In this document: in pieces, positions 40,628-52,984 of the stretch
Position numbering within the stretch: the first letter of the stretch is position 1
Layout: the number at the start of each line of letters is the position of its first letter
Assembly (NCBI RefSeq): GCF_001905125.1
Contig: NZ_LWLE01000001.1
Coordinates: forward strand, 710,880-774,879
From: Streptomyces sp. TSRI0281
Lineage (GTDB): Bacteria > Actinomycetota > Actinomycetes > Streptomycetales > Streptomycetaceae
Length of the DNA: 64,000 nucleotides
Direction of reading: 5' to 3'
Program-made: the position numbers and the translations under genes
The notes under the pieces: generated by a model
What the model was told of the DNA's origin: nothing
The model's input: the letters and a program-made list of their open reading frames with translations, nothing else
Databases searched by the model: none

Positions 40628-40837
40628 TCAGTGCCCGGCAGCGTACGAGACGAAGCCCGCCCACGCGGCAGAGGTGACGGCGAGACGCGGGCCCTGGACG
40701 TCCTTGGAGTCACGGACATGGACGGCACCGGAGGCAGCGGCAACCTCGACGCACTCGCTGCCGTCGCTGCTGTCGCTGTAGCTGCTCTTGAACCACCGCA
40801 GCTCGGAAGCGTCCCCGGCAGAGGGCTTGCGGATCAT
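40628..40837 (-). CDS. DUF397 protein, copy 1
   Basis: A 69-residue DUF397 protein with MIRKPSAGDASELRWFKSSYSDSSDGSECVEVA. Its ATG overlaps the stop of the XRE/DUF5753 gene (ATGA), so this copy is the one directly coupled to the regulator; copies 2 and 3 appear to be later duplications. Confidence 0.88.
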   Translation of the reverse strand: MIRKPSAGDASELRWFKSSYSDSSDGSECVEVAAASGAVHVRDSKDVQGPRLAVTSAAWAGFVSYAAGH

Positions 40838-41712
40838 GTCTCTCCCAGCACTTGCTCGATGAAGGCCATCGACTCCCGAGGGGTGAGAGCCTGGGCCCGG
40901 ATCATGCCAGACCGCAATTCGAGGATCCGGATCTGCTTCGGATCCGAGACGGGGCGCCCACCGAACGCTCCGTCGGAACGCCCCACCGCCGTACCGTCCT
41001 TGAACTTCAGCAACTGGATCAGTCCACCGATCCCCGCGTGCTCTTCGCGACAGATCGGCATTACCTGAACCGTTACGTTCCGCAACTCGCTGATCACCAA
41101 GAGATGTTCCAGTTGACGGCGGAGCACAACTTTACCTCCGAGCGGACGCCGGAGCACCAGCTCTTCCAGGACGAATCCGAGCGTCGGAGCGGGTGACCGC
41201 TCGAAGATGACCTGGCGAGCCATACGCGCAGCCACTGCTCGTTCGATCTCATCCTGCGAGTAGGCGGGTTGGCGCATCGCGAACAACGCACGCGCATACT
41301 CGGCCGTCTGCAGCAGACCGTGGACGCTGCTGTTGCTGTATGCCAGCAACTCCACCGCCCGAGCCTCCAGCTTCGCCAGTTCTCGGATCTTCTTCGGGTA
41401 CCGCACCTCCGCGACGTCCGGCTTCATCGCCGCGAGCTTGCCGCCCGCCCTCAGTACCGTGTCCGCCCCGTCCAGGAACTCCGGGCGGGGGATGCGCCGG
41501 CCGCCCTCCACCTTGTAGATGAGGTCTTCGCCGTACCCCATCGCCGCCCCGAGCTCGCACGCCCGCATCCCCGCCGCCTCGCGCCACGCCTTGATCTGGC
41601 GGCCTACGGCGGCGACCACCGCCACCCCCGACTCGTCGTCCGGGTCGACGTCCCAGCCGGGCTCGTCCGCCCCGCCGTTCCCGTGCTCCGTACCGTCGCC
41701 AACCACGCTCAT
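40834..41712 (-). CDS. XRE-family regulator with DUF5753 domain
   Basis: A 292-residue protein. Residues 28-85 are the helix-turn-helix (IKAWREAAGMRACELGAAMGYGEDLIYKVEGGRRIPRPEFLDGADTVLRAG) and residues 110-285 the DUF5753 domain (IRELAKLEARAVELLAYSNSSVHGLLQTAEYARALF...LQFLEHLLVISELRNVTVQVMP). Genes of this type (WhiJ-like) control development and antibiotic production and usually act with an adjacent DUF397 protein, here in three copies. Divergent from an HATPase gene. Confidence 0.9.
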   Translation of the reverse strand: MSVVGDGTEHGNGGADEPGWDVDPDDESGVAVVAAVGRQIKAWREAAGMRACELGAAMGYGEDLIYKVEGGRRIPRPEFLDGADTVLRAGGKLAAMKPDVAEVRYPKKIRELAKLEARAVELLAYSNSSVHGLLQTAEYARALFAMRQPAYSQDEIERAVAARMARQVIFERSPAPTLGFVLEELVLRRPLGGKVVLRRQLEHLLVISELRNVTVQVMPICREEHAGIGGLIQLLKFKDGTAVGRSDGAFGGRPVSDPKQIRILELRSGMIRAQALTPRESMAFIEQVLGET

Positions 41713-41876
41713 GCGAGCCCCACTTCCGACGTGCGTGCCGATCTTTTCCCAACCACGTCCGTTCCCGGTGCGTCACGCCGGACAGCCAGGACAGCGCCGG
41801 ACAAGCCCCGGACAGTCACCGTACGCAAGGGCTCTGTCACTGGGCACGGTACGCAGAAGCGGCCACGCTGAGTGAC

Positions 41877-42314
41877 ATGAACCCAGAAATCGTCCGCACC
41901 CAGCGCCCCGCCGCGAGCCGGACGTTCAGCGTGCTGCTCTCCCCCACCCGCCGAGGGGCCCGGCTCGCCCGGCTGCTCACCGTGGCCCATCTCGGGGCCT
42001 GGGGGCTCCCTTCGGAGTCGGCGGCGCACATCGTCGCCGAGCTGGCGGCGAACGCCTCGGTGCACGGCCGCGTGCGGGGCCGCGACTTCCGGCTGCGCCT
42101 CGCGGTCCACCACGAGGTCCTGCTGCGGATCGAGGTCACCGACACCCGGGGCGACAGCGTTCCGTCCGGCCCGGGGTCCGTCGAAGCACCTGTGGACGAC
42201 GCGGAGGGCGGGCGGGGTCTGCTCATCGTCGAGGCCCTGGCCGACCACTGGGGCGTCGTCCCCGGGCCCGTCCCGCTCAAGACGGTGTGGGCCGAACTCG
42301 ACCTCGCGCGCTGA
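41877..42314 (+). CDS. Anti-sigma-like ATP-binding protein (HATPase_c_2)
   Basis: A 145-residue protein with the GHKL ATP-binding fold of SpoIIAB/RsbW type: N-box VAELAANASVHGRVRG, then the G-boxes in DTRGDSVPS and GGRGLLIVEALADHWGV. It lacks a histidine-kinase phosphorylation domain. In Streptomyces such proteins are found next to XRE/DUF397 pairs, as here, with the regulator diverging from it by 164 bases. Confidence 0.85.
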   Translation: MNPEIVRTQRPAASRTFSVLLSPTRRGARLARLLTVAHLGAWGLPSESAAHIVAELAANASVHGRVRGRDFRLRLAVHHEVLLRIEVTDTRGDSVPSGPGSVEAPVDDAEGGRGLLIVEALADHWGVVPGPVPLKTVWAELDLAR

Positions 42315-42330
42315 CGGCATCCACCGGGTC

Positions 42331-42426
42331 GTGCGTGGTCACGACCCGGTACCTCCCGACCGGATCGTGCTCGACCACGACGTGGCGGCCCACGACATCA
42401 ACTACGTAAAGAACCAAGAGAAATAA
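42331..42426 (+). CDS. Possible 31-residue conserved small protein
   Basis: A short frame GTG 42331 to TAA 42424-42426: VRGHDPVPPDRIVLDHDVAAHDINYVKNQEK. The Asp/His spacing (DPV...LDHDVAAHDI) looks protein-like rather than random, but there is no clear Shine-Dalgarno and it lies just after the HATPase gene. Confidence 0.2.
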   Translation: MRGHDPVPPDRIVLDHDVAAHDINYVKNQEK

Positions 42427-42629
42427 CCCCACCCGACCCCACCCGGTCTCTACCTGACCCACCCCCCCAGGGCTCGTCACTCACACGGGTGAGGTTTGGC
42501 AACTGGGCTGGATTTCGGGCCGGTTGGCAGGCATATGCTCACGCAACACCACCAGACATGCGTCGGCCCCCAATCAGGACTGCAATCCCGATCGAGGGCC
42601 TGACCACCGAGGAAGTTCGGAGCTTCCCG

Positions 42630-43739
42630 ATGGATGCCCAGCAGAATACTGCGCTCACCCGCGCCCTGACAGAGGTTCCCGGCCCCCTTCCGGCCTCCGG
42701 CGTGATCCACATCGTGATCCCGCACACCAGCCGCTTCACGGTCGTCGGCAACCACCTCGCCCAGCACCCCGGCCTCAGCTCCACCGCCGTGGGCATCGCC
42801 GTGCGCATCCAGTCGCTGCCCCAGGGGGCCGACGTGGGGATCAAGGCGCTCGCCGCCCGCTTCCCCGAAGGTGAGATCCGCATCGCCGCCGCCCTGCGCG
42901 AGCTGGAGGCCCACGGCTATCTGCAACGGGCCCGGGTACGCCTGCCGAGCGGCCGGATCGTCACCCGCACGGTGTTCTGCAACCAGCCGACGGCTCTTCT
43001 GCGGCCCCGCACGGCGGCCCCGCAACCGCCTCCCGCGCCGCTGGTCCCGGCACCGGCTCCGAAGCCCGAGCCACCTGCACCGCAGGCGGACGCGCGGCAG
43101 GCACCCGCACCGCAAGCAGACGCACCGCAGGCCGCCGCACCGCAGGCAGCCGCAGCTCTCGCCGTACCGGAGACACCCGGCCCGGCCCCCTTACCGGAAC
43201 CCGCCGACCGGCCCTCCGCCGCCCCGGAGCCCCGCCCGCCGGTCGTCCCGATGCCGGTCATGGCCCCGCCCCCGGCCCCGGCGTCACCGCCCTTCGTACC
43301 GCTGTCCACCGCGCCCAAGCCCCCGCCCCGGCCTCTCCCCGAGCCCCGCGAGCTCACTTCGGAGCTGCACCGGGCCGCCGCCGCGCTCCTGAGCGACCTG
43401 CGCCGTCACGCACCGCAGTTCGTGCTGTCCGAGAGTGATGTGCGGCATCTGGTACCCGGTGTCGCGGCCTGGCTCGAACGCGAGGCCCACCCCGACACCA
43501 TCCGCCATGCGCTGACCGACGACCCTCCCCAGCCCCTCAGGCAGCCCGCGAAACTTCTCAGGCACCGCCTGACCGCCCTGCTGCCACCGCCTCTCCCCGG
43601 CGCCCTCGACCTCGCCCCGGTCCGCCGCGCCCCCGCCGTCCCTCTCCAGACCTGCGACGGCTGCGAGCGCGCCTTCCGCTCCCCCGTCCCTGGTCACTGC
43701 CGCGGCTGCCGAGCGGAACACGCGCGGAGCGCCGCCTGA
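42630..43739 (+). CDS. Winged-helix protein with C-terminal zinc ribbon
   Basis: A 369-residue protein. Residues 60-125 are a winged helix-turn-helix (IKALAARFPEGEIRIAAALRELEAHGYLQRARVRLPSGRIVTRTVF), residues 145-260 a long Pro/Ala-rich disordered segment (APQADAPQAAAPQ), and the C-terminus ends in a zinc ribbon with CDGCERAF and CRGCRAEH. ATG 42630 follows GGAGC; other in-frame starts exist upstream. It may be a DNA-binding regulator typical of Streptomyces; no target is known. Confidence 0.7.
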   Translation: MDAQQNTALTRALTEVPGPLPASGVIHIVIPHTSRFTVVGNHLAQHPGLSSTAVGIAVRIQSLPQGADVGIKALAARFPEGEIRIAAALRELEAHGYLQRARVRLPSGRIVTRTVFCNQPTALLRPRTAAPQPPPAPLVPAPAPKPEPPAPQADARQAPAPQADAPQAAAPQAAAALAVPETPGPAPLPEPADRPSAAPEPRPPVVPMPVMAPPPAPASPPFVPLSTAPKPPPRPLPEPRELTSELHRAAAALLSDLRRHAPQFVLSESDVRHLVPGVAAWLEREAHPDTIRHALTDDPPQPLRQPAKLLRHRLTALLPPPLPGALDLAPVRRAPAVPLQTCDGCERAFRSPVPGHCRGCRAEHARSAA

Positions 43740-43807
43740 GCGCTGTCCGACGAGCCGAGTGGGGGGCCGCCCGTCCGCACAGCCGCTGCGGGGCCGTACG
43801 CCGTGGC

Positions 43808-44074
43808 CTATCCGTACGAGATCGCGGTCCCGTAGGCCACGACGTACCAGGAACCGGCGTCCACCCCGTTCTGGACGGCCGTCAGACGTGCGCCGATGAC
43901 CTCGTCGGCGCCGACCCCGGCCGCGTTCACGCTCAGAGAGGAGAACGCTTCGCCGGGGAAGACCTGTTGGTCGCCCCACACGACCCAGCTGTTGGTGACG
44001 GGGCGGTCCATCCGCTGGGGGTTGTCGACAGTGAGTACCGGGACCGGAAAGGAGACTCTTCTCGCCATAGCCAT
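43808..44074 (-). CDS. Small protein of unknown function
   Basis: An 88-residue protein with MAMARRVSFPVPVLTVDNPQRMDRP at the start and no signal peptide, metal motif or repeat that I can recognise. It might be a small soluble beta-rich protein. The start is uncertain (ATG 44074 or 44068) and the ribosome-binding site weak, so the gene is only moderately supported. Confidence 0.5.
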   Translation of the reverse strand: MAMARRVSFPVPVLTVDNPQRMDRPVTNSWVVWGDQQVFPGEAFSSLSVNAAGVGADEVIGARLTAVQNGVDAGSWYVVAYGTAISYG

Positions 44075-44147
44075 GGGATGGTGCCAGGGCCTGACCCGTT
44101 CGACAACGGACGGTGCACACCACCCGTGGGTACACGCTCCGGACGGA

Positions 44148-44927
44148 TCACCCCGGCGCGATCGGTCCCAGGTAGGTACCGCCGGAGACATCGATGGTCT
44201 GGCCGGTCACCCAGCGGCCCTGCGGGCCCGCGAGAAAACCCACCACGTCCGCGACGTCCTCCGGCTCGCCGATCCGTCCGAGCGCGGTGATCGACTCCAG
44301 TCCGGCAACCGCCTCGGGAAAGGCGGCGTAGGGGGCGATCATGTCGGTCAGCACCACTCCGGGTTCGACCGTGTTCACGGTGATCCTCCGCCGGCCCAGC
44401 TCGTTGGCGAGCGACGGGCCGAGGGCCGCCAGCGCCGCCTTGGTGACGGTGTAGCCGATCTGGCCGGGGTCCGCGATCCGGGTCGCCGCCGAACCCATGT
44501 TCACGATCCGTCCGCCGTCCCGCAGCAGCGGCAGCGCCCGCTGGATCACGAAGAGCGGCGTACTCACGTTGACTGCCAGCAGCCGCTCGAACTCCTCCTC
44601 GGTGAGCTGCCCGATCGAACGGGCCGAGTGGATGCCCGCGTTGTTGACCAGGATGTCCAGGCCGTCCACGCCGTGCTCCGCCAGCCCGGCGGTGAGCCCT
44701 GAGAACAGCTGGTCCACCGCACCGCTCTCGCCGAACCGGGCCCGCACCGCGAACGCCCGGCCACCCGCCTCGGCGATCCGCGCCACGGTCTCGGCGGCGG
44801 ACGCGTCGTTACCGCCGTAGTGGACCGCGACCAGCGCCCCCTCGGAAGCGAGCCGCAGGGCGACCGCCCGCCCGATCCCCCGCGAGCCGCCCGTCACCAG
44901 TGCGGCCCTGCCGTCCAGTTCCCCCAT
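44148..44927 (-). CDS. Short-chain dehydrogenase/reductase
   Basis: A 259-residue classical SDR. NAD(P)-binding TGGSRGIG at residues 13-20, NNAGIHSA near 95, the catalytic serine in VNMGSAATR, and YTVTKAAL giving the Tyr-x3-Lys pair. ATG 44927 has GGGGGAG six bases upstream. It is a 3-oxoacyl-reductase-like oxidoreductase whose substrate cannot be deduced. Confidence 0.92.
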   Translation of the reverse strand: MGELDGRAALVTGGSRGIGRAVALRLASEGALVAVHYGGNDASAAETVARIAEAGGRAFAVRARFGESGAVDQLFSGLTAGLAEHGVDGLDILVNNAGIHSARSIGQLTEEEFERLLAVNVSTPLFVIQRALPLLRDGGRIVNMGSAATRIADPGQIGYTVTKAALAALGPSLANELGRRRITVNTVEPGVVLTDMIAPYAAFPEAVAGLESITALGRIGEPEDVADVVGFLAGPQGRWVTGQTIDVSGGTYLGPIAPG

Positions 44928-45071
44928 GATCGGCTCCCCCTTGGACATCAGCCGTGGTGCCCGTCGTGTTCGGCCAACGTACGGCAGGGTCCGACAGCGG
45001 CGGGGCCGAAGCCGGACTTCTCCCGGCGGACCGGCGGACGGATGCATCAGGTCACCTGACAGAATCCGGCC

Positions 45072-45557
45072 ATGTCCACGAGCACCAAGAACGGCTGGGC
45101 CCTGCGCACCGCCACCCCCGAGGACGTCGAGCCCATAGCCGAGCTCCGGGCCCTGGTGATGCGCCCCGACCTGGAGCGGCTGGGCCGGTACGACGAGCAC
45201 CGCGTACGGCAGCGGCTGCGCGATGTGTACGCGCCGGAGCACACCTCGGTGATCCTTGTGGACGGAGCACTCGCGGGATGCGTGACCCTGCGCCCCGTAC
45301 AGGACCCCGCACCGGGCGGCGCGGCGGCGGACGGGTGGTGGCTGGAGAACTTCTACCTCTCCCCCACCCTCCAGGGCCGGGGCATCGGCACCTGCGTACT
45401 GCGTTCGCTGCTGGAGCGGGCCGACCGCGAGCGCGTCACCGTGCGGCTGGACGTGCTCCAGGGCAGCGCCGCGCGGGCGCTGTACGAGCGGCACGGCTTC
45501 GTCGAGGAGCGCCAGGACCCCATCGACGTGTTCATGGTCCGCGAACCGGCGGCCTGA
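45072..45557 (+). CDS. GNAT-family N-acetyltransferase
   Basis: A 161-residue acetyltransferase. The acetyl-CoA-binding motif A is SPTLQGRGIGTCVLRSLLERA (residues about 97-117), followed by YERHGFVEERQDPIDVFMVR. ATG 45072 is canonical. It is divergent from the SDR gene. Substrate unknown. Confidence 0.9.
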   Translation: MSTSTKNGWALRTATPEDVEPIAELRALVMRPDLERLGRYDEHRVRQRLRDVYAPEHTSVILVDGALAGCVTLRPVQDPAPGGAAADGWWLENFYLSPTLQGRGIGTCVLRSLLERADRERVTVRLDVLQGSAARALYERHGFVEERQDPIDVFMVREPAA

Positions 45558-45635
45558 CCCCACTTTCCCCGTTCGCCCGGACGGGGCCGGTCCGGCGGCC
45601 TAGCCTGATCCTCCACAGCTCTCGGGGGAGGCTCG

Positions 45636-47186
45636 GTGCGTCTGCTGATCGATGTCCGCGAAGGTGACTGGGCCACCTTCCACGGCCGCTACGGGAACCG
45701 GACCGCATGGCGACTCGGCCGTATGGAGTCCTTCGGCCCCTCCTCGTCCCGCGGCGCGGACGACACATCGGCCCGCTGGCACGAGCTGTACGACGCCACG
45801 CTCGGTCAGGCCTTCGAGATCTCCGTACCGCCGTCGACGACCGTGTCCGACTGCCTGGCGCACGCGCTGCGCGAGGCCCGCCGTCGCGGTGTCGCCGAGC
45901 CCGAAACGGAGCCACCGGCGGACGGGGCGGACCGGTTCTGGGGCGACCGGGTGCTGCGGACCTGGCTGGCCGATCCCGTCACCGACGAACGCCACGAGGA
46001 CGGGCTGACGCTGGAGCGGGCCGGTCTGACCGAGGACGACCTCGTCGTCCTGTGCGTCGAACGCACCGCGCGGGGCGCCTACTCCATGGGCCCTGCCGCG
46101 AATCCGGCCGTCCTGCTGGAGCGGTTGCAGCTCGCGATGAACGGGACCGCCCCCGCCGCCGGACCGCGGCTGTGGGGCGTGCTCCTCTACACCACGGCCG
46201 ACGTGGAGCTGGCCACGTACGTCCGGACGCACTTCGAGGACCTCAACGCCCTGTCCGGGCCGAACACCCGGGTCTTCGTCGTCGAGCGGCAGGCCAGATG
46301 GACCGAGGCACGGAAGTACTGGCGCGCGCACCTGGAGCCGGAGCTGTACCGGATGCTCTCGTCCATGCGGTGGCTGCACTGGCAGCCGTACGACCCCCAG
46401 GGCGCCTACAAGATCGCCGCCGTACTGAAGGTGGACCCCGAACTCCTGCCCTGTCTGGTCTTCTTCGACAGCCGGCCCGGACTGCCCTGGGGCGAGCGGA
46501 GGATCGTCTTCCCGGTGGAGGACGTCACCCCGAGGTATTTCCGCACCCTCTTCGGCCGCATCGCCAAGGCCCTCGAAAGTGCCCCTCCGGAGGGGGAGCC
46601 GCCGCCGGACGGCCGCCACGGACCGCTGTCGTTCGAGAGTCTGCGGGACAGCGAAAGGAGTGACGACCGGACCGTACTGCGCGCGCTGCTGAACAGCGGC
46701 CGGGACGGCGACCGCGCCGCCTTCGCCGCCGTCGAAGCGGCCCAGCGGGCGATCAGGGAAGCGCTGCGGCCCGCCCCCGCGCCCAGCACCGGCTACCACC
46801 TCGACAACTGCCGGGTCATTCTCACGCCAGGAGCATCCGTGACCGAGAACTTCCACTTCCACGGCCAGAACACCACCTTCATCAACCGCCCCGTGGACAC
46901 CGTCGTCCAGGACTTCCAGAACCAGCACGGAACGGCCCCGTGCCACGAGGAGCTGCGCAGCCTGCTCCGGCTGACCCTCTCCAGCACCGACCTCGCCGAC
47001 GCCGAACGCGACGAAGCCGCAGCCGCCGTGCACGACCTGGCCCGGCTCACCGCGGAACCCGAGCCGGACGCACCCGGCGTCCGGCTGCGGGCGGAACGGC
47101 TGCGGGAGATGCTCGCCGGTGCCGCCGACATCGCGCAGCCCGCCCTGGCGATCATCGCGTCGGTCGTGGCGGCCGTGACCGGGTAG
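45636..47186 (+). CDS. Large protein with possible conflict-system adaptor tail
   Basis: A 516-residue protein of no family that I recognise with certainty. GTG 45636 follows GGGGGAG. Three regions are visible: residues 1-150, beginning VRLLIDVREGDWATFHGRYGN and containing an alternating beta pattern; residues 160-300, with LWGVLLYTTADVELATYVRTHFEDLNALSGPNTRVFVVER; and a C-terminal region with FHFHGQNTTFINRPVDTVVQ near 405, then a helical segment rich in Asp, Glu and Ala. The HGQNTTFINRPVDTVVQDFQN stretch resembles short adaptor motifs seen in NTPase-based conflict systems, but no partner domain is present. Confidence 0.55.
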   Translation: MRLLIDVREGDWATFHGRYGNRTAWRLGRMESFGPSSSRGADDTSARWHELYDATLGQAFEISVPPSTTVSDCLAHALREARRRGVAEPETEPPADGADRFWGDRVLRTWLADPVTDERHEDGLTLERAGLTEDDLVVLCVERTARGAYSMGPAANPAVLLERLQLAMNGTAPAAGPRLWGVLLYTTADVELATYVRTHFEDLNALSGPNTRVFVVERQARWTEARKYWRAHLEPELYRMLSSMRWLHWQPYDPQGAYKIAAVLKVDPELLPCLVFFDSRPGLPWGERRIVFPVEDVTPRYFRTLFGRIAKALESAPPEGEPPPDGRHGPLSFESLRDSERSDDRTVLRALLNSGRDGDRAAFAAVEAAQRAIREALRPAPAPSTGYHLDNCRVILTPGASVTENFHFHGQNTTFINRPVDTVVQDFQNQHGTAPCHEELRSLLRLTLSSTDLADAERDEAAAAVHDLARLTAEPEPDAPGVRLRAERLREMLAGAADIAQPALAIIASVVAAVTG

Positions 47187-47276
47187 CGAGCGTCCGTCGT
47201 CGCGGCCGTGGCCGGGTAGCGGGCGTCCGTCGTCGCGGCCGTGACCGGGTAGCGGGCGTCCGCCGTCACGGTCACC
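47157..47276. repeat. 33-base tandem repeat including the stop codon of the preceding gene
   Basis: Units start at 47157, 47190 and 47223, with a partial fourth. Each contains GCGTCCGTCGTCGCGG and CCGGGTAGCG. The first copy is the coding 3' end of the 516-residue gene (TAG at 47184-47186). Confidence 0.85.
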
Positions 47277-47478
47277 GCCCGCGCATGGGCGACCAGCCCC
47301 GTACGTCGGGTACCGACCCCGGCACGGGCGACGAACCCGCCGGTGACCGCGCGCGAGCGGGGTATAACGCCGCGTTGTGACCAAGCGTGAGTACCCGGTT
47401 CACTCCGACTTCGGGACCCTGGGGGCCGACCGACCCCCACGGCCACGCCTCCGGCGTGCCTCCCCCGAAAGAGGAACC

Positions 47479-48201
47479 ATGCGCATAGCCAGGTTAGTGC
47501 CCGCCCTCGCCGCCGCGGCGGTCTCCGTCCTCGCCCTCCTCGCACCCACCGCCTCGGCCTCGCCGGCCGCCCCCGCCCCCTCTGCCCAGGCCGTCCAGCC
47601 GATCATCGGAGGCGGCTACGCGCAGAACGCCCCCTGGGCCGCGCGCCTCTTCTCCAACGGCCAGGAGACCTGTTCCTCCACGATCATCGCGCCGACGTGG
47701 ATCCTCACGGCGAAGCACTGCGTCGCGGGCGGCGGGCTGTCGTTCCGTATCGGCAGCCTGGACCAGCACAGCGGCGGCACGGTGGCGAACGGCGTCCAGA
47801 CCTACACCCACAGCGCCGACCTGGCGCTGGTGCGCCTGGACCGTTCCGTGCAGGGCACCTACTCCCCGCTCGGTCAGCCCGGCTCGGTCAGCGTCGGGCA
47901 GAGCGTCCAGGTGTTCGGCTGGGGCGCCACCTCGCAGTGCGGCTCCGAGATCAACTGCCAGTCCCGCTACCTGAAGGTGGCCAATGTGACCGTGAGCGGC
48001 GGCTGCACCGACGCGTACGGGGGCTCGGCGATCTGCGCACGGCGCGGCAACGGCATCACCGCGGGCGGCGACTCGGGCGGCCCGATGACGGCGGGCGGTG
48101 TCCAGGTCGGCGTGGCCTCGACCAGTGACCGGCAGACCACGACCGCGTACACGAATGTCACGGCGTACCGCTCCTGGATCCAGTCGGTCGCGGGCGTCTG
48201 A
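47479..48201 (+). CDS. Secreted trypsin-like serine protease (S1 family)
   Basis: A 240-residue exported protease. Residues 1-28 are a signal peptide (LVPALAAAAVSVLALLAPTASASPA). The mature part has IIGGGYAQNAPWAA, the catalytic His80 (LTAKHC), Asp114 (SADLALVRL) and Ser199 (GGDSGGP), with cysteines placed for three disulfides. ATG 47479 is used. It is likely secreted as a digestive or developmental protease; activation by removal of a propeptide before IIGG is expected. Confidence 0.93.
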   Translation: MRIARLVPALAAAAVSVLALLAPTASASPAAPAPSAQAVQPIIGGGYAQNAPWAARLFSNGQETCSSTIIAPTWILTAKHCVAGGGLSFRIGSLDQHSGGTVANGVQTYTHSADLALVRLDRSVQGTYSPLGQPGSVSVGQSVQVFGWGATSQCGSEINCQSRYLKVANVTVSGGCTDAYGGSAICARRGNGITAGGDSGGPMTAGGVQVGVASTSDRQTTTAYTNVTAYRSWIQSVAGV

Positions 48202-48234
48202 CCTTCGGCCGTACCGGTCCCCCGGCACAAAGCG

Positions 48235-48274
48235 AAGGGCCCCGTACCTCTCTTGCGAGAGATACGGGGCCCTT
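48235..48274 (-). terminator. tuf terminator, bidirectional stem-loop
   Basis: Arms 48235-48246 and 48263-48274 (AAGGGCCCCGTA) are a perfect 12-base inverted repeat with an inner CTCTC/GAGAG extension. It lies 44 bases after the tuf stop on the minus strand and 34 bases after the protease stop on the plus strand. Confidence 0.85.
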
Positions 48275-48318
48275 CTTTGCAGCTCAGCGAGCTACCAGGT
48301 CAGACGATCAAGCAGAAA

Positions 48319-49512
<1,194 letters not shown>

Positions 49513-49672
49513 TGGGTCCTCCTGCGGAGTGGTTCTGTACGCCTTGCTTCATCGGCGCCAGGTGATCTTTGCTGGGATGCCGGGGCCGGGGGCATTCGAC
49601 ACATTGCTTACGCTCCGTGCCGAATGCCGCACCGGGCTCCGGTGACAAGCCTAAAGCGTGAACTCGGGTGAG

Positions 49673-51802
<2,130 letters not shown>

Positions 51803-51840
51803 AAGGCTCAATCTTCTCTCGGTCTCGATGTGGGTAGCGA

Positions 51841-52311
51841 CTACCAGCGGTAGTGCGCGAAGGCCTTGTTCGACTCGGCCATCTTGTGGGTGTCCTCACG
51901 CTTCTTGACCGAAGCGCCGAGGCCGTTGGAGGCGTCGAGCAGTTCGTTCATGAGGCGCTCGGTCATGGTCTTCTCGCGGCGCGCGCGGGAGTAACCGACG
52001 AGCCAGCGCAGAGCGAGGGTGGAGGCGCGACCGGGCTTGACCTCGATCGGCACCTGGTAGGTGGCGCCACCGACACGGCGGGACTTGACCTCGAGCGAGG
52101 GCTTGACGTTCTCAAGCGCGCGCTTCAGCGTGATGACCGGGTCGTTGCCGGTCTTCTCGCGGAGGCCTTCCATGGCGCCGTACACGATCCGCTCGGCGGT
52201 GGAACGCTTGCCGTCGAGCAGGATCTTGTTGATCAGCGAGGTGACAAGAGGAGAGCTGTAGACCGGGTCAATGATGACCGGGCGCTTCGGGGCGGGGCCC
52301 TTACGAGGCAT
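51841..52311 (-). CDS. rpsG: Ribosomal protein uS7
   Basis: A 156-residue head-nucleating protein ([46 protein letters not shown]) ending AFAHYRW. It is two bases after rpsL, in the str operon. Confidence 0.98.
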
Positions 52312-52313
52312 TC

Positions 52314-52685
52314 TTACTTCTCCTTCTTGGCGCCGTAGCGGCTGCGGGCCTGCTTGCGGTTCTTGACACCCTGGGTGTCAAGGGAGCCGCGGATGATCTT
52401 GTAACGAACACCCGGCAGGTCCTTCACACGGCCACCACGCACGAGCACGATGGAGTGCTCCTGCAGGTTGTGTCCCTCACCCGGGATGTAGGCCGTGACC
52501 TCGATACCGGAGGTCAGACGCACACGCGCGACCTTACGGAGGGCCGAGTTCGGCTTCTTCGGGGTGGTCGTGAACACACGCGTGCAGACGCCGCGACGCT
52601 GGGGCGAACCCTCGAGCGCGGGCGTCTTGTTCTTCTCGACCTTGTCCTGCCGGCCCTTCCGGACCAGCTGCTGGATCGTAGGCAC
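52314..52685 (-). CDS. rpsL: Ribosomal protein uS12
   Basis: A 123-residue decoding-centre protein. Lys43 ([12 protein letters not shown]) and Lys88 ([13 protein letters not shown]) are wild type, the residues whose mutation gives streptomycin resistance in Streptomyces. GTG 52685 has GGAGA upstream. First gene of rpsL-rpsG-fusA-tuf. Confidence 0.98.
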
Positions 52686-52734
52686 TACTTCTCCGGTTTC
52701 TGTGTGCCGTTCGTGAAACTAACCTGGAACATCG

Positions 52735-52762
52735 CCGACCCACGCGGTCGGGTGTGTCGAAT
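52735..52762 (-). promoter_or_regulatory. Leader element of rpsL shared with rpsJ
   Basis: Plus-strand CCGACCCACGCGGTCGGG followed by TGTGTCGAAT, 50-77 bases upstream of rpsL. It forms the same 6-base stem and 5-base loop as the element upstream of rpsJ and differs from it at two positions out of 28. Confidence 0.6.
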
Positions 52763-52879
52763 ACTGCAGGCTCCTGCCCTAGGGGCAGAAGGGGCGCAGA
52801 TTGCGGTGGCCACTTACGGACTCGCCATGCGGTTGAGGACACGCACCCGAGCCCAGGCACACCCCAGGCACAAGGCTTG

Positions 52880-52908
52880 AGCGTACCTACCTCACGCACT
52901 CCGGTCAA
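52880..52908 (-). promoter_or_regulatory. Probable sigma-HrdB-type promoter of rpsL
   Basis: On the minus strand TTGACC (52903-52908) and TACGCT (52880-52885) are separated by 17 bases, fitting the principal Streptomyces promoter class. It lies about 195 bases upstream of rpsL and leaves room for the leader element. Confidence 0.55.
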
Positions 52909-52984
52909 AACAAATGCTGTCCACCATGACACGCCGGGGTCCCGGGGACGGCGCGCCGGGGTCCGTGGACCTCCCCGGCAACGG

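Noticed and set aside
42277..42480. 67-residue minus-strand frame FLLVLYVVDVVGRHVVV
   Set aside because: It overlaps the HATPase gene end, and its hydrophobic stretch is the antisense of an Asp/His-rich plus-strand peptide.
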